Part shown: in pieces, positions 26,692 through 35,303 of the stretch
How positions within the stretch are numbered: the first letter of the stretch is position 1
Layout of the letters: each line of letters opens with the position of its first letter
Assembly: GCF_000282615.1 (NCBI RefSeq)
Contig: NZ_AKIY01000192.1
Coordinates: forward strand, 1 to 64,000
From: Bradyrhizobium sp. YR681
Lineage (GTDB): Bacteria > Pseudomonadota > Alphaproteobacteria > Rhizobiales > Xanthobacteraceae
Direction: 5' to 3'
DNA length: 64,000 bases
Translations under genes and position numbers: made by a program
The notes under the pieces: generated by a model
Database searches by the model: none
Seen by the model: the letters and a program-made list of their open reading frames with translations, nothing else
What the model was told of the DNA's origin: nothing

Positions 26692-28956
26692 CTAGCGCGT
26701 GCGGGCCAGGCTCGGCCTGCTCAGCATGGTGTAGAGCAGCAGCGCCAGCAACACAATTGCTCCGGCGAAGAAGGCGTGGCGAACCGGACGCGGCGAAACC
26801 TGCCTGATCGTGACATCGTCGCTGAGCGCCGCTGGAAAGCTCTTGGACGGCCCAAGCCGCGTCGCAAGCGCACGCCGGTCGTTGGTTGCGGCCGCCAGCT
26901 TCTCTTCGTTGCGCGCCTGGAGATCGAGCAGCCATACTCGCCGCAGCGCCAGCGATGCGGGGTCGGCCGACGCCGAAGGCGAGATCGAATCCGCCGACGC
27001 CAGCGACTCGCGCACCTTCATCAGGCTGGCGATATTGGCCTCGACCATTGCCATCTGGATATTGAACTCCGCAAGAAGGGGAGTTCGAATCTTCTCCTGG
27101 TCCGCGTTCAGCACACGCACGGCCGCCTGCAAGGCGGCGTTCGCGGCCTGCTCGCTGGCGCCGTAGACGGAGAGCGACAGAAGATCGAACGTCTGCGGCC
27201 GCACGCTCAGGCTGTCCAGAACCTGTCCCTTGTCGTCGCCCGATGACGGGGGCATAGCGTCCTCGACGCGACGTTTGAAAGCGGCTGAACCCATGTGGAT
27301 CGCCGTCGACTGCGCCTGCATGACGTCCGCGCCATCGAGCCGGCCGAGCCGCATCGTGGCTTCCGCGACGTAGAGGGGGGCACGCGCGCGATCCGCCAGG
27401 AACACGACGAGCATCGCAACCAGCGTTCCCACAATGAGCAGCGGCAGCCGCGAGCGGACCGTCTGGTTGAAATTGGCAAGCATCCCGCCAACATAGGCGA
27501 CGCTCGATATGGAAGCCGACGTGTCGTTCATGGTGTGGCTCCTCGCGACTTCGGCCGCGACATCAGTTGAGTTCGGCGACAATGCCACTGCCATCCGGCT
27601 TGCCCGCCACCTGTCCTCCATGACGTAGACAAGAACCGCCATCGCCAGTTTCACCATGAAGGTGACCTGGATGAAGGAGTTCACCATCCCCGAGACGACA
27701 CAGATCGAAACCGCATACAATATCGGCGTCAGAAAAAAGCAAGTGACATAACGCTCCTGGATCATGCAGCGCGTCAGCAAGAACATGAATTCGGAAAACA
27801 ATATGGCCGAACCCGCAACGAGGAAAAATCCTTCCACGGGACCACCAACTTCGAACAGCACTTCAGGCCATCCCCCGGTGTAGGTCTGCCCCTGCGTAAG
27901 CAGGGTGTATGTCCGGTCGAGCGGAAGCGACTGCTCCATCAGGAATTGCATGGTGGAATTGGACGACGGATTGAACGGTGCGACGAACAATTTGAACATG
28001 GCGAGGGCACCGTTCCAGTCGCCGTGAACGAAGACCCGCTCATAGGTGGCCCACCACATCTCCCCCTGCTGCACCAGGATGCGCTGGGTGAGCTTGAATC
28101 GCAGCTGGTCGATCTCCGATCCGCGAACGACGGTGTAGGAGTGAATCAACGCGACGACGATCAGGGCGACAAGTCCGGCTGCCGCAAGGGCGAAGTAACG
28201 CAGGATCCGCGGGAACCTGCGTTGATCGGCGCCTTCCCGAAGCAGCAAGGCGCCGACCGGAATGATGAAGAACGACGAATAGGCATAGAACGACGAGAAG
28301 CGGTGTCCCACCACGAACAGGTAGATCAGCACAGCGCCGAACAGCGCCGCAAAGCGCAGGTCAAATCCGCGGCCGCGCATCGCCGGCATAGTCATGAACA
28401 GGCCGAGCTGGAACGCCAGCATCGCGCCCCATTCGATCAGCCGCTGATGCAGCGGGCCACCATATTGCCTCGTATAGTCGAACCGCTCGATGCCGGCGAA
28501 CAACGGTATCGGCCCACGCAGCCTCAGTTCGATCCAGAGCCCGAGCACATAGGCCAGCACGGTCCAAAAGGCGATATTGGACAGATCGAAGCGGCCTGGT
28601 GGCAGCATCGCGGCCAGCCCGCCGCGCGTGCCGGAAGCGAGCGCCCGCAGCCGCTGCGGACGGAACGACACCAGGAGCGCCGCGATCACGAGAGCCTGGG
28701 ACGCAACGAACGGCAGCGCAGCCAGACCTGGGCCGACATACCGCTCCAACTGCTCGGAGAAGACCGGCCCGAAAGCGTCGATGTAAAAGACCGAGATCAG
28801 CCGCCAGACGAAGGCGAAGAGGACCAGGAAAGCGATCATCACGAGCCCGGGCCGGCTCACTGCGATCCATGCCATGACCGCCAGGATGAATCCGATCGCG
28901 ACGATGTCCAGCAGCGCCGGAAGCAAGGTCTCGAACGACCACCACGAAACGGACAT
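26692..28956 (-). CDS. Fused O-antigen polymerase-like (Wzy) and chain-length regulator-like (Wzz) protein
   Basis: A 754-residue inner-membrane protein. Residues 1-455 hold about twelve helices and long loops of an O-antigen-ligase/polymerase-like protein. Residues 476-754 look like a Wzz/PCP-1 protein: one helix at about 504-522 (LLIVGTLVAMLVVFLAD), a periplasmic helical part and a last helix at about 730-748. The two parts are in one open frame. At the junction, codon 476 is an ATG at 27531 with an AGGAG site 7 bases upstream, so a separate Wzz-like product could also be made. Polymerase and chain-length control normally come from separate genes. The family assignment rests on topology and context, as these families diverge fast. 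Confidence 0.72.
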   Translation of the reverse strand: MSVSWWSFETLLPALLDIVAIGFILAVMAWIAVSRPGLVMIAFLVLFAFVWRLISVFYIDAFGPVFSEQLERYVGPGLAALPFVASQALVIAALLVSFRPQRLRALASGTRGGLAAMLPPGRFDLSNIAFWTVLAYVLGLWIELRLRGPIPLFAGIERFDYTRQYGGPLHQRLIEWGAMLAFQLGLFMTMPAMRGRGFDLRFAALFGAVLIYLFVVGHRFSSFYAYSSFFIIPVGALLLREGADQRRFPRILRYFALAAAGLVALIVVALIHSYTVVRGSEIDQLRFKLTQRILVQQGEMWWATYERVFVHGDWNGALAMFKLFVAPFNPSSNSTMQFLMEQSLPLDRTYTLLTQGQTYTGGWPEVLFEVGGPVEGFFLVAGSAILFSEFMFLLTRCMIQERYVTCFFLTPILYAVSICVVSGMVNSFIQVTFMVKLAMAVLVYVMEDRWRASRMAVALSPNSTDVAAEVARSHTMNDTSASISSVAYVGGMLANFNQTVRSRLPLLIVGTLVAMLVVFLADRARAPLYVAEATMRLGRLDGADVMQAQSTAIHMGSAAFKRRVEDAMPPSSGDDKGQVLDSLSVRPQTFDLLSLSVYGASEQAANAALQAAVRVLNADQEKIRTPLLAEFNIQMAMVEANIASLMKVRESLASADSISPSASADPASLALRRVWLLDLQARNEEKLAAATNDRRALATRLGPSKSFPAALSDDVTIRQVSPRPVRHAFFAGAIVLLALLLYTMLSRPSLARTR

Positions 28957-29038
28957 TTCTTCCCCTATGGACGAACAGAGGCGGCCCGGTCCCTCCGGGC
29001 CGAACCGACAGTCAGACGCTCACCCGGGATGCGCGCAC

Positions 29039-29923
29039 TCAAATGCCCATGACGAGCTTCTGGAGCCCGGTCGTATCAGGCGTCGCGAAGAAGGGACGCC
29101 GCGCTTGCTTCGGTGCCATCCGCGGGAAGCAGAAGAAGGTCGCGGTGTACAGCAGGCGACCATGTCCCGGACCCATCCGGCTTCCCATATGCAAGCACTT
29201 GGTCGTGTCGACCATGAACGCCGCCAGCCGCGGCGCCTTCATCACCTTGATGTCGCTGCGCGGCACCTTGCTGAACACCTGCTCGTCGGGGAAGTGGCTC
29301 GACAGCAGCGGATAGCCGAACTTGTCGGTCGCCTGCCGCGGCAGGAAGGTGAAGGGACCGTCGCCGTCCTCTTCGACGTCGGTCAGGTAGCTGAAGAACT
29401 TGATGACCCGGACGTCGTCATGGTCGCGATGCCAGAGCTGCGACGATGCGAGTTCCTCGCCGGTGTAGCGCGAATAGGACAACAGGACATAGTCGAGCCA
29501 GGGGATTTCCCCGAGCGCCGCGGACACGACGTTGATGACCGGCGCCTGGAGCGCATACTGCACGAAGACGTTGTCGGCGCTGAGCTGGCCGTCCTGCATC
29601 TCCGCGTCGAGCAGCCGCACCCAGAACTTCTTCCAGGTCGAGTTCTGCCCTGCTTCCGCGGCTTCGATGTTCTGAAGCCGCACCTGACCGGCTGCGGCGA
29701 TCTGCTGCTGGATATTGGGATCGATCAAATCTGTGACGATCGCGTAGCCGTCCCGATTGAGGTCCTCGGCCCTGGCACGCTCGGCTGCGGTCACGTTGAG
29801 CAACTGCGCCTGGCGGCGCCGCTCGCGCTTCTCGTTCAGATGCCAGGTGTTGACGCCGGCCTTCACGGCCCACCGGAGCGGCGACCGATTCACGTGCCAA
29901 AGTGCTCTGGACATCAATCCCAT
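29039..29923 (-). CDS. PhyH-like Fe(II)/2-oxoglutarate-dependent oxygenase
   Basis: A 294-residue cytosolic protein with the pattern of phytanoyl-CoA dioxygenase relatives. A likely metal triad is His and Asp in LWHRDHDDVRVIKFF near residue 185 and a distal His in KCLHMGSRMGPGH near residue 255. SDIKVMKAP and TKCLHMGSR are consistent with the double-stranded beta-helix core. Members hydroxylate varied small molecules, including antibiotics and sugars. The frame opens at a TTG (29974), but the ATG at 29923 after a GGGTGGGG stretch is preferred. It lies 82 bases upstream of the Wzy-Wzz gene and could hydroxylate a sugar or lipid of the same glycan. Confidence 0.72.
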   Translation of the reverse strand: MGLMSRALWHVNRSPLRWAVKAGVNTWHLNEKRERRRQAQLLNVTAAERARAEDLNRDGYAIVTDLIDPNIQQQIAAAGQVRLQNIEAAEAGQNSTWKKFWVRLLDAEMQDGQLSADNVFVQYALQAPVINVVSAALGEIPWLDYVLLSYSRYTGEELASSQLWHRDHDDVRVIKFFSYLTDVEEDGDGPFTFLPRQATDKFGYPLLSSHFPDEQVFSKVPRSDIKVMKAPRLAAFMVDTTKCLHMGSRMGPGHGRLLYTATFFCFPRMAPKQARRPFFATPDTTGLQKLVMGI

Positions 29924-30070
29924 GTTGCCCCACCCAATCGTGCCGGTGATAAGTTTCGCATCCCTCGCAGCCAAGGGGCGATCGCGCGGCTCGGATTAGC
30001 AAATCCCCCTATAGCGAGCAACCGCAGAGTGTGTGCCGGGAACTGGACGACGGCAGGCGGTAGAATGCGT

Positions 30071-31579
30071 CTAACGATGGGTCATCGTGCGGGCGACCTT
30101 GCCGAACATCTCGCGATCCCTGCGGGTCAGAATCAGCATGACGCTCAGCGCCCACGCGGCAACGCACCCCGTCGCACCGGCGACGATCAGCGCGAGCAGC
30201 GTCTGCGGCGTCACATAGGTCTTGTAGGCAATCACCATCGCCGCGAGGATCGCAGCCACCAGCGCCTGCCTGGCGGCATGTTGCCAGAACAGCCTCCGCG
30301 GCAGACTCATGAACCTCAGCATGCGATGCATCAGGACCGGCGTGAGCACGATATAGGACACTACCCAGCCGAGGATGAAGGCGCGATCCTGGAACCAGCG
30401 GATCGCGATCGCGGTGACGACATATTGCACCAGCACTTGCGAATACAGGAAGCGGTTGCTGAAGCGCATGAAGTCCTCTCGCACCATCAGCGTGGTCTGG
30501 CCTGCGCTGACCATGACGTTGGCGGCGGGCACGACCAGCGCGAGCGCCAGCCATGGCCATTGCCCGGCACTCTCGGGCCCAACCCACACCTTCAGGATCT
30601 CTTCCGAGTACAGCGCCATCAGCACCACGATCGGAATCACCATCGCGGCCGGCAGCACGAAGCTGTTGCGGCCGAGCAGCTGCAAACGCCGAACGTCGGT
30701 CTTCTCGTCGATATGCGCCGAGACCGGCAGGATCGCGGAGAACAGCGGGCTCAGCACCGCTTTCATGAAACGCGGCAGCCGCATCAGGAGATCGTAGGCG
30801 CCGACCTGGGCGGGGCCGTAAAGCGCGCCGATCGCGAGCGGAATGATGGTCTGCTGCAACACGCCGCCGATGCGGGCATTGAACATCAGCCAGCCCCGAT
30901 ACACGAGGTCATGGCGCGTCTCCGGGCTCCATGAGCTGAAGCGGAGCCTGGTGCGGCGTGCCGCAAGCGCAACGATGAGCGCGAGCACGAGATATTTGAC
31001 GACCACGGTGGCGAGATAGGCGTAGGCGATCCATTCGAAGGAGCGATTGCTCCAGACCGCAAGATAGATCGCTGCGACATAGAGCAGGTTGCCTCCAACC
31101 TCGGTCATGCGCAGCCAGCCATATTCCTCGAACCCCTTCAGCGCGCCCTCCATCACCAGGCCGACGAAGGCGAGCGGCGTGATCAGCGCAGTGACCTTCA
31201 GGATCGAGACGAAGGCCGACACGTCCTCCGGCGCGACCTTGAAGATCCCGGTCAGCGCGGGCGCCGCGAACCACAGCACGACGCTCGACACCAGACCGGT
31301 GACGACAGCCACCATGGTCAGGAACGAGACTCTCTCGCTCGCCGACGCCCAATCGCCGAGCCGGCCGCGGGCGACCATCTGGGTCGTGGTCTCGGATACG
31401 CCGAAATCGATCAGGGACAGAAAGCCGCTCGGCAGGAAGGCGCGCGCCAGCGCAATCAGCCCGAGCACCGAAAGACCATAGAATTTTGCGATCAGGCCAA
31501 CGGAAAACAGCCCGAGCACGCCGGCAAGGCCGAAGGCCACGGCGGAGATCGCGGTGTTGTGCAGGAATCTGCGAAGCAC
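30071..31579 (-). CDS. Oligosaccharide flippase, Wzx/MATE-like family
   Basis: A 502-residue protein with 12-14 predicted helices that would move undecaprenyl-linked repeat units across the inner membrane. It begins with a GTG at 31579 (LRRFLHNTAISAVAFGLAG). GLSVLGLIALARAF, FGVSETTTQMVARG and the mid-protein PRFMKAVLSPLFSAILP match the Polysacc_synt/MurJ-type family. It is one of two flippases in the window; the other is at 59834. It may be transcribed with the PhyH-like and Wzy-Wzz genes. The 5' end has been partly duplicated upstream (see the repeat at 31541). Confidence 0.85.
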   Translation of the reverse strand: MLRRFLHNTAISAVAFGLAGVLGLFSVGLIAKFYGLSVLGLIALARAFLPSGFLSLIDFGVSETTTQMVARGRLGDWASASERVSFLTMVAVVTGLVSSVVLWFAAPALTGIFKVAPEDVSAFVSILKVTALITPLAFVGLVMEGALKGFEEYGWLRMTEVGGNLLYVAAIYLAVWSNRSFEWIAYAYLATVVVKYLVLALIVALAARRTRLRFSSWSPETRHDLVYRGWLMFNARIGGVLQQTIIPLAIGALYGPAQVGAYDLLMRLPRFMKAVLSPLFSAILPVSAHIDEKTDVRRLQLLGRNSFVLPAAMVIPIVVLMALYSEEILKVWVGPESAGQWPWLALALVVPAANVMVSAGQTTLMVREDFMRFSNRFLYSQVLVQYVVTAIAIRWFQDRAFILGWVVSYIVLTPVLMHRMLRFMSLPRRLFWQHAARQALVAAILAAMVIAYKTYVTPQTLLALIVAGATGCVAAWALSVMLILTRRDREMFGKVARTMTHR

Positions 31580-31715
31580 GGATCAGTCCGCCTCGGTCAG
31601 CAGTAGGCTCGCGCCGCCGACGGCAAGACAGCCCGAGGCATCGGCCACGCGGTCGGGAACGGCGGACATGACGTGGTTATGCAGGGATTTCCAAGGCACG
31701 GATCAGTTCGCCTCG
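31541..31715. repeat. Imperfect direct repeat, 120 bases apart, over the wzx 5' end
   Basis: Bases 31541-31595 match 31661-31715 at about 43 of 55 positions with no gaps and an offset of exactly 120 bases. The first copy spans the wzx start codon and its first 12 codons; the second is a decayed copy upstream. The spacing and partial similarity beyond it point to an old tandem duplication of about 120 bases. A 28-codon minus-strand frame (31583-31669) between the copies ends 3 bases before the wzx GTG and may be the tail of a lost upstream gene. Confidence 0.65.
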
Positions 31716-31998
31716 CCAGCAAGTTATTCGCAACGGGTAGCTAGCATAGCCCGATGGCATTCGCCTCTTAACATCATTGCCGGAGATAGGCAGGCGATGA
31801 TCGCGCTTTCTCCAATTCGTATCATTGTGAGGCCGTTATCGAATTTCGGTTCCTCGGCCGATCTCGCAAGCTCAATCTAGGTATCTAAATACCGTATATG
31901 GAGAGGCTCAATGACGGGTTGGCTCCTGGGGCCTAAGCCAAAACGGTCGCCCGCGGCTCTTGTCGACAGAATACAGGGGTATGTGCGAAAGGGTCCGC
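31580..31998. other. Divergent intergenic region with AT-rich promoter-like part
   Basis: A 419-base gap between wzx (minus) and the SDR gene (plus). The wzx-proximal half holds the duplicated segment. The SDR-proximal half is more AT-rich than the rest of the locus, with an inverted repeat GGTAT/ATACC around CTAA at 31880-31893, directly followed by GTATAT. This is a plausible operator/promoter site for the SDR operon. No protein-coding gene is convincing here. Confidence 0.45.
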
Positions 31999-32694
31999 AT
32001 GGAGCAACAGCGCGCGATCATCATCACCGGAGCCTCACGCGGGCTCGGCTTTGAGCTGCTCGATCTCCTCGTTGAGGCCGGTGCAAGACCGATCGCGTTA
32101 GGCCGGCGCCTCGATCCGCGCCACGCTGCTGCCGTAGCCAACAGCGCCTGCACCTTCCTAGCTGCCGATTTTTCCGTGTTGGAGAGCCTCGAGCAGATCG
32201 ACCTCGCCGGCGCGTTGCCTCGGGCCGCCGATGAGGTAGTCCTGATCAGCAATGCCGGCGTGGTCGAGCCCATCGGCACGCTCGGCACCATCGATGGCGC
32301 GTCGCTTGCCGCGGCGTTCGCGATCAATGCACTGGCCCCGGCGATTCTCGCACGCAAGCTCCTCGCGGCGGCCGGCGCGCAAAAGACACGGATGCGCATT
32401 CTCAACATCAGCACCGGCGCGGCGCGCCGCCCGCTGCCGGGACTTGCCGCCTATTGCGCCAGCAAGGCCGCAGCCGCGATGATCCTCGATTGCCTGGGCA
32501 CGGAGCGACCCGACATCGCCATCGAGCATATCGATCCGGGCGTCCTTGACACCGACATGCAAACGACGCTGCGCAGCGCCGACGATCAGGCTTTGCCGGT
32601 CCGGCAAATGTTTGCGAGCTTCGAGAGCGAGGCAAAACTTCGACATCCTCGCGACGTTGCCCGCGAGATCCTCACGCGAGCCGGCCTGCTATGA
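31999..32694 (+). CDS. Short-chain dehydrogenase/reductase
   Basis: A 231-residue classical SDR. The NAD(P) site is IITGASRGLGFEL at residues 7-19, NAGVV is near residue 83, and the catalytic Ser and YCASK motif (residues 150-157) are all present. The overall pattern resembles sepiapterin/benzil reductase-like SDRs with NADP preference. The frame opens at a TTG (31960), but the ATG at 31999 has an AAAGGG site 7-8 bases upstream and starts just before the Rossmann fold. ATGA coupling to the phosphoesterase gene puts it first in a three-gene operon. The substrate is unknown. Confidence 0.88.
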   Translation: MEQQRAIIITGASRGLGFELLDLLVEAGARPIALGRRLDPRHAAAVANSACTFLAADFSVLESLEQIDLAGALPRAADEVVLISNAGVVEPIGTLGTIDGASLAAAFAINALAPAILARKLLAAAGAQKTRMRILNISTGAARRPLPGLAAYCASKAAAAMILDCLGTERPDIAIEHIDPGVLDTDMQTTLRSADDQALPVRQMFASFESEAKLRHPRDVAREILTRAGLL

Positions 32695-33413
32695 AGATCG
32701 CCGTGCTCGCGGACATCCATGGCAATGCCGGGGCTCTGCGCGCCGCCCTCGTCGAGGCGCGCAAGAGAGGCGTCGAGCAACTGGTCGTGCTCGGCGATCT
32801 CATCGGCTACTACTATGCCGCCCGCGACGTGCTTGAACAATTGAGGGAGTGGCCCTTCGTCGCGATCCGGGGCAACCATGAGCGGATGCTCGCCGACGCT
32901 CTCAAGAATGATGACGCCATGCAGACCTATCGCGAACGGTATGGCAGCGCGCTGGACGTGGCCGCGACGACGCTTGAACCGCAGGACATCGATTGGCTGA
33001 TCGGCCTGCCCGACCGGACAAGCATCCAGCTCGGCGGAATGGCGCTGGAACTGTGCCATGGCTCGCCGCGCGATCCCGATGAGTATGTCTATCCCGATGC
33101 GAAGGCGGCCACGCTGGCAGCTTGCCGGGTGGCCGGGACGGATCTCGTGCTGATGGGCCACACGCACTATCCCATGCTTGCCGCCGGCGAGCGCCCTCTG
33201 CTGCTCAATCCAGGCTCGGTGGGTCAGGCGCGTGACCGCGGCGGATTTGCGTGCTGGTGCCGTATCGACACCGACACGCGTGTCGTGGTGCTGGAGCGAA
33301 CCCCCTATGATACACGCGCCCTCGTCAAAGAAGCGCGGCGACGCGACGGGCACCTGCCCTATCTCGCGGACGTGCTCGAACGGGGCAACCCCATGGCCGC
33401 CCAAACAGCCTGA
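32691..33413 (+). CDS. Calcineurin-like metallophosphoesterase (YfcE/MJ0936 type)
   Basis: A 240-residue cytosolic phosphoesterase with all five metal-binding blocks: LADIHGN (residues 6-12), LGDLIG, RGNHER, CHGSP and GHTHYP. NPGSVGQARDRGG near the C-terminus is typical of the YfcE/MJ0936 subgroup, which hydrolyses phosphodiesters or small phosphate esters. Translation is coupled to the SDR gene by ATGA. An ATP-grasp gene starts 9 bases downstream. In this trio it could remove a phosphate from a sugar or nucleotide intermediate, but the substrate is not evident. Confidence 0.88.
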   Translation: MKIAVLADIHGNAGALRAALVEARKRGVEQLVVLGDLIGYYYAARDVLEQLREWPFVAIRGNHERMLADALKNDDAMQTYRERYGSALDVAATTLEPQDIDWLIGLPDRTSIQLGGMALELCHGSPRDPDEYVYPDAKAATLAACRVAGTDLVLMGHTHYPMLAAGERPLLLNPGSVGQARDRGGFACWCRIDTDTRVVVLERTPYDTRALVKEARRRDGHLPYLADVLERGNPMAAQTA

Positions 33414-33422
33414 GACTGCATA

Positions 33423-34367
33423 ATGATCTACGAGACGATGCTGATAACGGGATGCGGTGGCGATATCGCGCTGGCGCTGGCCCGCATTGCGCGAGAAGCC
33501 GGCGCAGCCCGCCGCCTGATCGGCTGTGACATCCATGCCGATCACCCGGGGTCCGTCTTCTTTGACGTGTGCGAACTGGCCCCCCGCGCCAACGACGGCG
33601 CATACCTCGAAGCGCTCGAACGGATCGTTAGGGCGCACGGCGTCGACGTAATCGTCCCGATGTCGGAAGCGGAAATCACCGTGCTGCTTGACGCGGGGCA
33701 CCTGGACACGTTCGCGGGTGTGCCTGTCATCACCGCAAACCGGCTCGCCGTCGAAACCGGTCTCGACAAATATGCCACCTACAGCCGGCTTGCGGCGCAC
33801 AAGCTCGGGGTGCCCTGGACCCGCATCGTCGGAGAGGCACCGCCGCTGGACTTGCCATGCATCCTCAAGCGCCGGCGCGGCCAGGGTGGCAAGGATCTGC
33901 GGCTGGTCACCACGGACGAGGAAGTCAAATTCGCGACGCTGATGCGCGCCGACGATCTGTGGCAGCAATTGTTGCTACCCGAAGATCAGGAGTACACGTG
34001 CGGCCTGTACCGCGCCCGTACCGGTGAAACACGCATGATCTCCCTTCGCCGGCGCCTGCAGGACTCGGCCACCAGCGCAGCCGTGGTTGTCGACGACGCC
34101 CCCTTCAGCGCGCTGCTGCATGGAATAGCCGACGCGCTTGACCTCAACGGCTCGATCAACGTGCAGCTGCGGCTAACCGCCGACGGCCCGAAGGTGTTCG
34201 AGATCAATCCGCGTTTTTCGAGCACGGTGCGGTTCCGGCACACGCTGGGCTTTCATGACTTCATCTGGTCGTTGCAGGAGACGCGAGGGCTGCCCATCGG
34301 CCCCTATCGCGCGCCCTCTCCTGGCATACGGATGTATCGCTACGCCGATGAAGTCGTCATCGGCTGA
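33423..34367 (+). CDS. ATP-grasp domain protein
   Basis: A 314-residue ligase-fold protein with an N-terminal preATP-grasp Rossmann-like part (LITGCGGDIALALA, VDVIVPMSEAEITVLL) and an ATP-grasp core. CILKRRRGQGGKDL near residue 145 and the metal-binding end FEINPRFSSTVRFRH near residue 262 are visible. The layout resembles carbamoyl-phosphate-synthase-like or PylC-like proteins found singly in surface-glycan loci. These enzymes join a carboxylate to an amine or other nucleophile through an acyl phosphate. The last gene of the SDR/phosphoesterase/ATP-grasp trio. It may attach an amino acid or other carboxylate to a sugar. The acceptor is unknown. Confidence 0.82.
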   Translation: MIYETMLITGCGGDIALALARIAREAGAARRLIGCDIHADHPGSVFFDVCELAPRANDGAYLEALERIVRAHGVDVIVPMSEAEITVLLDAGHLDTFAGVPVITANRLAVETGLDKYATYSRLAAHKLGVPWTRIVGEAPPLDLPCILKRRRGQGGKDLRLVTTDEEVKFATLMRADDLWQQLLLPEDQEYTCGLYRARTGETRMISLRRRLQDSATSAAVVVDDAPFSALLHGIADALDLNGSINVQLRLTADGPKVFEINPRFSSTVRFRHTLGFHDFIWSLQETRGLPIGPYRAPSPGIRMYRYADEVVIG

Positions 34368-34411
34368 CATTCACGACCCGCGGAACCACCCCACGGATCG
34401 CGACCGCCGCT

Positions 34412-35284
34412 TCATCGTCGCACCACGATGCAGATATCTCTGCCCAGTCCCGCCATGAAGATCGACCTGAACAAGCCGATCCTGGCATCAAGGTCAATGC
34501 CACGCGCATAACGGAAGAACTTTCGCCGCAACGAATGCGCCGAAGAGCCGAGCTTCTTATCCTTGTAGTAGTTGAAGGCATCTTCCATCAAAAGATGGTC
34601 GATGGGGTAGTCGCCGAAGCAGTCAAGGACGGAAAAGCCGTTGCGCCTGCCGAGCTCGGGGAGCGTTTTCGTCGTGAAGTAATGCAGGTGCACGGGCGGT
34701 ATGAAGATGGACAGCTCTTCCTTGCTGGCGTCGCCGAATACGGCCGAATGGAGCTCCGAGAAATCGTTCGGAACCTCGATAATCGCGAGCCCACCGGGTG
34801 CCAGGTACGACGCGATGCGCGCCATGATGGCATCGGGATCGATGACGTGCTCGATGACGTTCTTGCAGTAGACCAGATCGAACGCGACGCCTTCGAAATG
34901 ACGCGTGGATCCGATGTCGCCGGCCAGGAAGCGACCGGGATGGCTGTCGATCAGATCGCGGTTCTGCCGCTCGATGCCGACCAGCGAGTGATCCACGCCG
35001 AAGACGTTGAAGCCGCGGTTCTGTGCCGCCTTCAGGAAGAACCCCTCCCCGCATCCGAGATCAATCGCATGTCCCTTGGCCACGCCATGTAGCGCTGCGA
35101 AATCGAGCGCGACGTTCGCCCGATCCTCGAAATAGTCAAGCTCCACCCGATCGTACGACTTGCTGTATTGCCCGGTCGGGTCCTGGTAATAGGACTCGCG
35201 ATAGTGCTTCTCGATCTCCTCGACCGTCGGCATCGGCTCGGCCGAGTGACCATACACGGAAGGGACGCATCGATATTTCTGCAT
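34412..35284 (-). CDS. Class I SAM-dependent methyltransferase (Methyltransf_23 type)
   Basis: A 290-residue methyltransferase. AIDLGCGEGFFLKAA near residue 73 is motif I, VFGVDHS is motif II, and YCKNVIEHVIDPDAIM and APGGLAIIEVPND are post-motifs common to the family. The N-terminus (YRESYYQDPTG) and C-terminus (GLGRDICIVVRR) fit the Ubi-like glycan-locus group that methylates sugars. It is the last gene of the minus-strand pse operon, 19 bases after the surface-carbohydrate gene. It may O-methylate pseudaminic acid or a neighbouring residue; this is inferred from position only. Confidence 0.85.
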   Translation of the reverse strand: MQKYRCVPSVYGHSAEPMPTVEEIEKHYRESYYQDPTGQYSKSYDRVELDYFEDRANVALDFAALHGVAKGHAIDLGCGEGFFLKAAQNRGFNVFGVDHSLVGIERQNRDLIDSHPGRFLAGDIGSTRHFEGVAFDLVYCKNVIEHVIDPDAIMARIASYLAPGGLAIIEVPNDFSELHSAVFGDASKEELSIFIPPVHLHYFTTKTLPELGRRNGFSVLDCFGDYPIDHLLMEDAFNYYKDKKLGSSAHSLRRKFFRYARGIDLDARIGLFRSIFMAGLGRDICIVVRR

Positions 35285-35303
35285 TTTCTATCCGTGAGTG
35301 AGA

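Noticed and set aside
31554-31880. 108-codon plus-strand frame upstream of the SDR gene
   Set aside because: Its repeated CR-N/D-x-x-TDQ-x-AS pieces are only the antisense reading of the 120-base duplication at the wzx start.
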